Positions 4,415 through 6,177 of a DNA stretch of 6,177 bases are shown here, one piece after another (positions within the stretch are counted from its first letter, which is position 1; each line of letters opens with the position of its first letter). The notes under the pieces were generated by a model. The model was not told the origin of the DNA, searched no databases, and saw only the letters and a list, made by a program, of their open reading frames with translations. A program made the translations under genes and the position numbers. Source of the stretch: an uncultured bacterium (GTDB lineage Bacteria; Desulfobacterota; Desulfovibrionia; Desulfovibrionales; Desulfovibrionaceae); assembly GCA_905215675.1 (NCBI GenBank), contig CAJMRA010000156.1, positions 1 through 6,177 of the forward strand, read 5' to 3'.

Positions 4415-6100
4415 ATGAATTCCCTGTATCTGCTTCTCGGCGGCCTTGCCGCGCTGGCGCTGGGTTATTTCGTCTATGGCGCATGGCTGGAAAAAGTCTG
4501 GGGGATTGATCCCGATCGCCCCACGCCCGCCCACGAATTCCGCGACGGCATCGACTATCTTCCCTCCCGCGCCCCCGTGGTGCTCGGTCATCACTTTTCC
4601 TCCATCGCCGGAGCGGGCCCCATCAACGGCCCCATTCAGGCGGCCATCTTCGGCTGGCTGCCCTGCTTTCTCTGGATTATCATCGGCGGCATCTTCTTCG
4701 GCGGCGTCCACGATTTCGGCGCGCTCTTCGCCTCGCTCCGCAACAAGGGGCGCTCCATAGGCGAAGTCATCGCGGGCAGCATAGGCCGACGCGCAAAACG
4801 GCTGTTCGTCATCTTTTCCTTTCTGACGCTGGTGCTGGTGGTCGGCGCGTTCGCCTCCATCGTGGCCGGAACCTTCAACGGCTTTACCAAGGACGCCGCG
4901 GGCGCGCTGATCGCCAACGACATCAACGGTTCCACCGCGACCATCTCCCTGCTGTTCATGGCGCTGGCCGTCGTTTTCGGCCTGCTGGTCTACCGCTGGG
5001 AAATGCCGCTGGGCCGCGCGACCCTGCTCGGCATTGCGGGCATCGTGGGCAGCATCGCGCTGGGCCTGCGCTGTCCCGTCCATATCGGTTATGACGGCTG
5101 GATGCTGCTGCTCGGCCTTTACATCCTGCTGGCCTCGGTGGCTCCCGTCTGGATTCTGCTCCAGCCGCGCGACTACCTGAGTTCCTTTCTTCTCTATGCC
5201 ATGATGCTGGCCGCCGTCGTGGGCATCGTGGCCGCCCGGCCCGTCATCGACCTGCCCGCCTTTGCGGGCTTCGAGGTCAACGGGCAATATCTCTTTCCCG
5301 CCCTTTTCGTCACCATCGCCTGCGGGGCCATCTCCGGCTTTCACTCGCTGGTGGCTTCCGGCACCACGTCAAAACAGCTGAACAGCGAACGCGACGCGCG
5401 GCTGGTGGGCTTCGGTTCCATGCTCATCGAGAGCGCGCTCGGCATCGCCGCCCTTATTGCCGTGGGCTATATCTTCACCCGTAACGGCAATGCCTTCACC
5501 TCGCAGACGCCCACGCAGGTGCTGGCCGACGGCCTTTCGCAGATGCTGGCCTGCATCGGACTGGACAGCGCCGAGGCGCGCCGCACCACCTACGGACTCG
5601 TCATTCTTGCCGTCTCCACCTTCTGCCTGACGTCGCTGGATACGGCCACCCGTCTGGGGCGCTACATGTTTCAGGAACTCTGGCTCGCGCCGGGGGAAAA
5701 TGCCGCCGACGTGCGCGGCTGGCGAGCCGTGCTGGTCAACAAGTACGTCGCGACCGTCGTCACCGTCGTGCTGGGCATGAGCCTCGGCTTCGGCGGCTAT
5801 GCCAAAATCTGGCCCCTGTTCGGCGCGGCCAATCAGCTGCTGGCGGCGCTGGCCCTGCTGGCCGTGGCCTGCTGGCTGCAAAATCTTTCCCGGCGCAATT
5901 CCATGTTTCTCATTCCCATGTACTTCATGCTGGCTGTCACCCTCACGTCGCTGGCGCTGACCGTCAAGACACAGGGCAGCGCCCTGCTTGCCGGTACGGG
6001 CGGCGTCGTCGCCGCCATGCAGACCGTCATCGCCCTGCTTCTGCTGGCGCTCTCGCTGGTGCTGGTCATGGAAGGACGCCGGGCCCTGCGGCGGCGCTGA
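4415..6100 (+). CDS. cstA: CstA-family carbon starvation / pyruvate-peptide transporter
   Basis: CstA-family proteins are inner-membrane transporters. E. coli CstA and BtsT import pyruvate, and CstA is also linked to peptide uptake in starvation. The 561 residues are mostly hydrophobic, with about 14-16 membrane segments by eye. Family signatures are G-H-H-F-S-S-I-A-G-A-G-P-I-N-G-P (58-73), F-G-G-V-H-D-F (95-101), P-R-D-Y-L-S-S (251-257), G-F-H-S-L-V-A-S-G-T-T-S-K (308-320), S-L-D-T-A-T-R-L-G-R (407-416) and W-P-L-F-G-A-A-N-Q-L-L (466-476). It is shorter than the E. coli members (about 700 residues), so it belongs to the short class, and the Arg-rich end (M-E-G-R-R-A-L-R-R-R) looks like a natural cytoplasmic tail. 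It has a strong ribosome site and follows the 185-residue gene. No YbdD-like small partner follows before the window ends. The true substrate cannot be read from sequence. Confidence 0.95.
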   Translation: MNSLYLLLGGLAALALGYFVYGAWLEKVWGIDPDRPTPAHEFRDGIDYLPSRAPVVLGHHFSSIAGAGPINGPIQAAIFGWLPCFLWIIIGGIFFGGVHDFGALFASLRNKGRSIGEVIAGSIGRRAKRLFVIFSFLTLVLVVGAFASIVAGTFNGFTKDAAGALIANDINGSTATISLLFMALAVVFGLLVYRWEMPLGRATLLGIAGIVGSIALGLRCPVHIGYDGWMLLLGLYILLASVAPVWILLQPRDYLSSFLLYAMMLAAVVGIVAARPVIDLPAFAGFEVNGQYLFPALFVTIACGAISGFHSLVASGTTSKQLNSERDARLVGFGSMLIESALGIAALIAVGYIFTRNGNAFTSQTPTQVLADGLSQMLACIGLDSAEARRTTYGLVILAVSTFCLTSLDTATRLGRYMFQELWLAPGENAADVRGWRAVLVNKYVATVVTVVLGMSLGFGGYAKIWPLFGAANQLLAALALLAVACWLQNLSRRNSMFLIPMYFMLAVTLTSLALTVKTQGSALLAGTGGVVAAMQTVIALLLLALSLVLVMEGRRALRRR

Positions 6101-6112
6101 CGTTTTGTCTTG

Positions 6113-6131
6113 AGGGGGAAGAAACCCCTTT
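6113..6131 (+). terminator. Possible terminator after cstA
   Basis: AGGGG (6113-6117) can pair with CCCCT (6125-6129) around a seven-base loop, and TT then GC follows. The stem is short and the T-run poor, so it is a weak candidate. It lies 13 bases after the cstA stop, where a terminator would be expected. Confidence 0.35.
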
Positions 6132-6144
6132 GCTCTGCTGTCGA

Positions 6145-6174
6145 TGCCCGTAGCTTCCTTCGTCGCAACGGGCA
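6145..6174. repeat. Inverted repeat at the right edge
   Basis: TGCCCGT (6145-6151) and ACGGGCA (6168-6174) form a perfect 7-bp stem with a 16-base loop. The window ends three bases later, so whether a T-run follows is not visible. It could be the main terminator of the cstA operon or part of the next gene's control region. Confidence 0.4.
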
Positions 6175-6177
6175 CGG

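Noticed and set aside
3735..4484. 249-residue minus-strand frame through the unknown gene and the divergent spacer
   Set aside because: It would run through the promoter and terminator-like leader and into cstA, and its product is low-complexity. The plus-strand gene has better start context and operon logic.
4163..5344. 393-residue open frame antisense to the unknown gene and cstA
   Set aside because: It is a highly charged, Gly/Asp/Gln-rich low-complexity product, typical antisense shadow of a hydrophobic membrane protein gene.
5369..6175. 268-residue open frame antisense to the end of cstA
   Set aside because: Same shadow effect: Gln/Gly/His-rich, no motifs, and no ribosome site or context.

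Overview
The window is GC-rich (low to mid 60s % by eye), with dense codon use biased to G/C at third positions and a mix of enzymes and a carbon-starvation type transporter. It looks like a chromosomal segment of a GC-rich proteobacterium. An anaerobe of the Desulfovibrio/Bilophila kind is my best guess, but this rests on general resemblance of the proteins, not on a marker gene. No rRNA, tRNA, CRISPR array, transposase or phage gene is visible.

Layout. (1) Bases 1-1488: the C-terminal bulk of an exported protein whose start lies left of the window. It carries several S-x-D-G-R type motifs like those of HAF-repeat / beta-propeller proteins. (2) Bases 1489-1926: a 438-base gene-free stretch. 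It starts with a possible promoter, continues as GC-rich sequence with several good stem-loops, and ends in an abrupt AT-rich patch. That patch holds two GTGTTAACA palindromes 52 bp apart with a run of eight G between them. (3) Bases 1927-3018: a PLP-dependent sugar aminotransferase of the DegT/DnrJ/EryC1/StrS family, standing alone without other sugar-nucleotide genes. A 13-bp inverted repeat brackets it. (4) Bases 3019-3185: a short convergent spacer with two perfect 9-bp hairpins. (5) Bases 3186-3707, minus strand: trmO, a tRNA t6A37 N6-methyltransferase. (6) Bases 3708-3845: a divergent spacer with an AT palindrome, a good sigma70-type promoter, and a terminator-like hairpin exactly where that promoter's transcript would begin. 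(7) Bases 3846-4403 and 4415-6100: a two-gene operon of a 185-residue protein of unknown function and a CstA-family membrane transporter. The cstA ribosome binding site overlaps the stop codon of the first gene.

How the parts may work together. The best-supported functional unit is the small unknown protein plus CstA, with a leader that could attenuate transcription. CstA-family proteins take up pyruvate or peptides, so the unit probably serves nutrient uptake under carbon limitation; the small protein's role is unknown. The sugar aminotransferase probably feeds surface polysaccharide or protein glycosylation, and its unusual upstream region suggests specific regulation. The most unusual structures are the attenuator-like cstA leader and the paired palindromes with the G8 tract before the aminotransferase. 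No complete new system can be demonstrated from this window alone.
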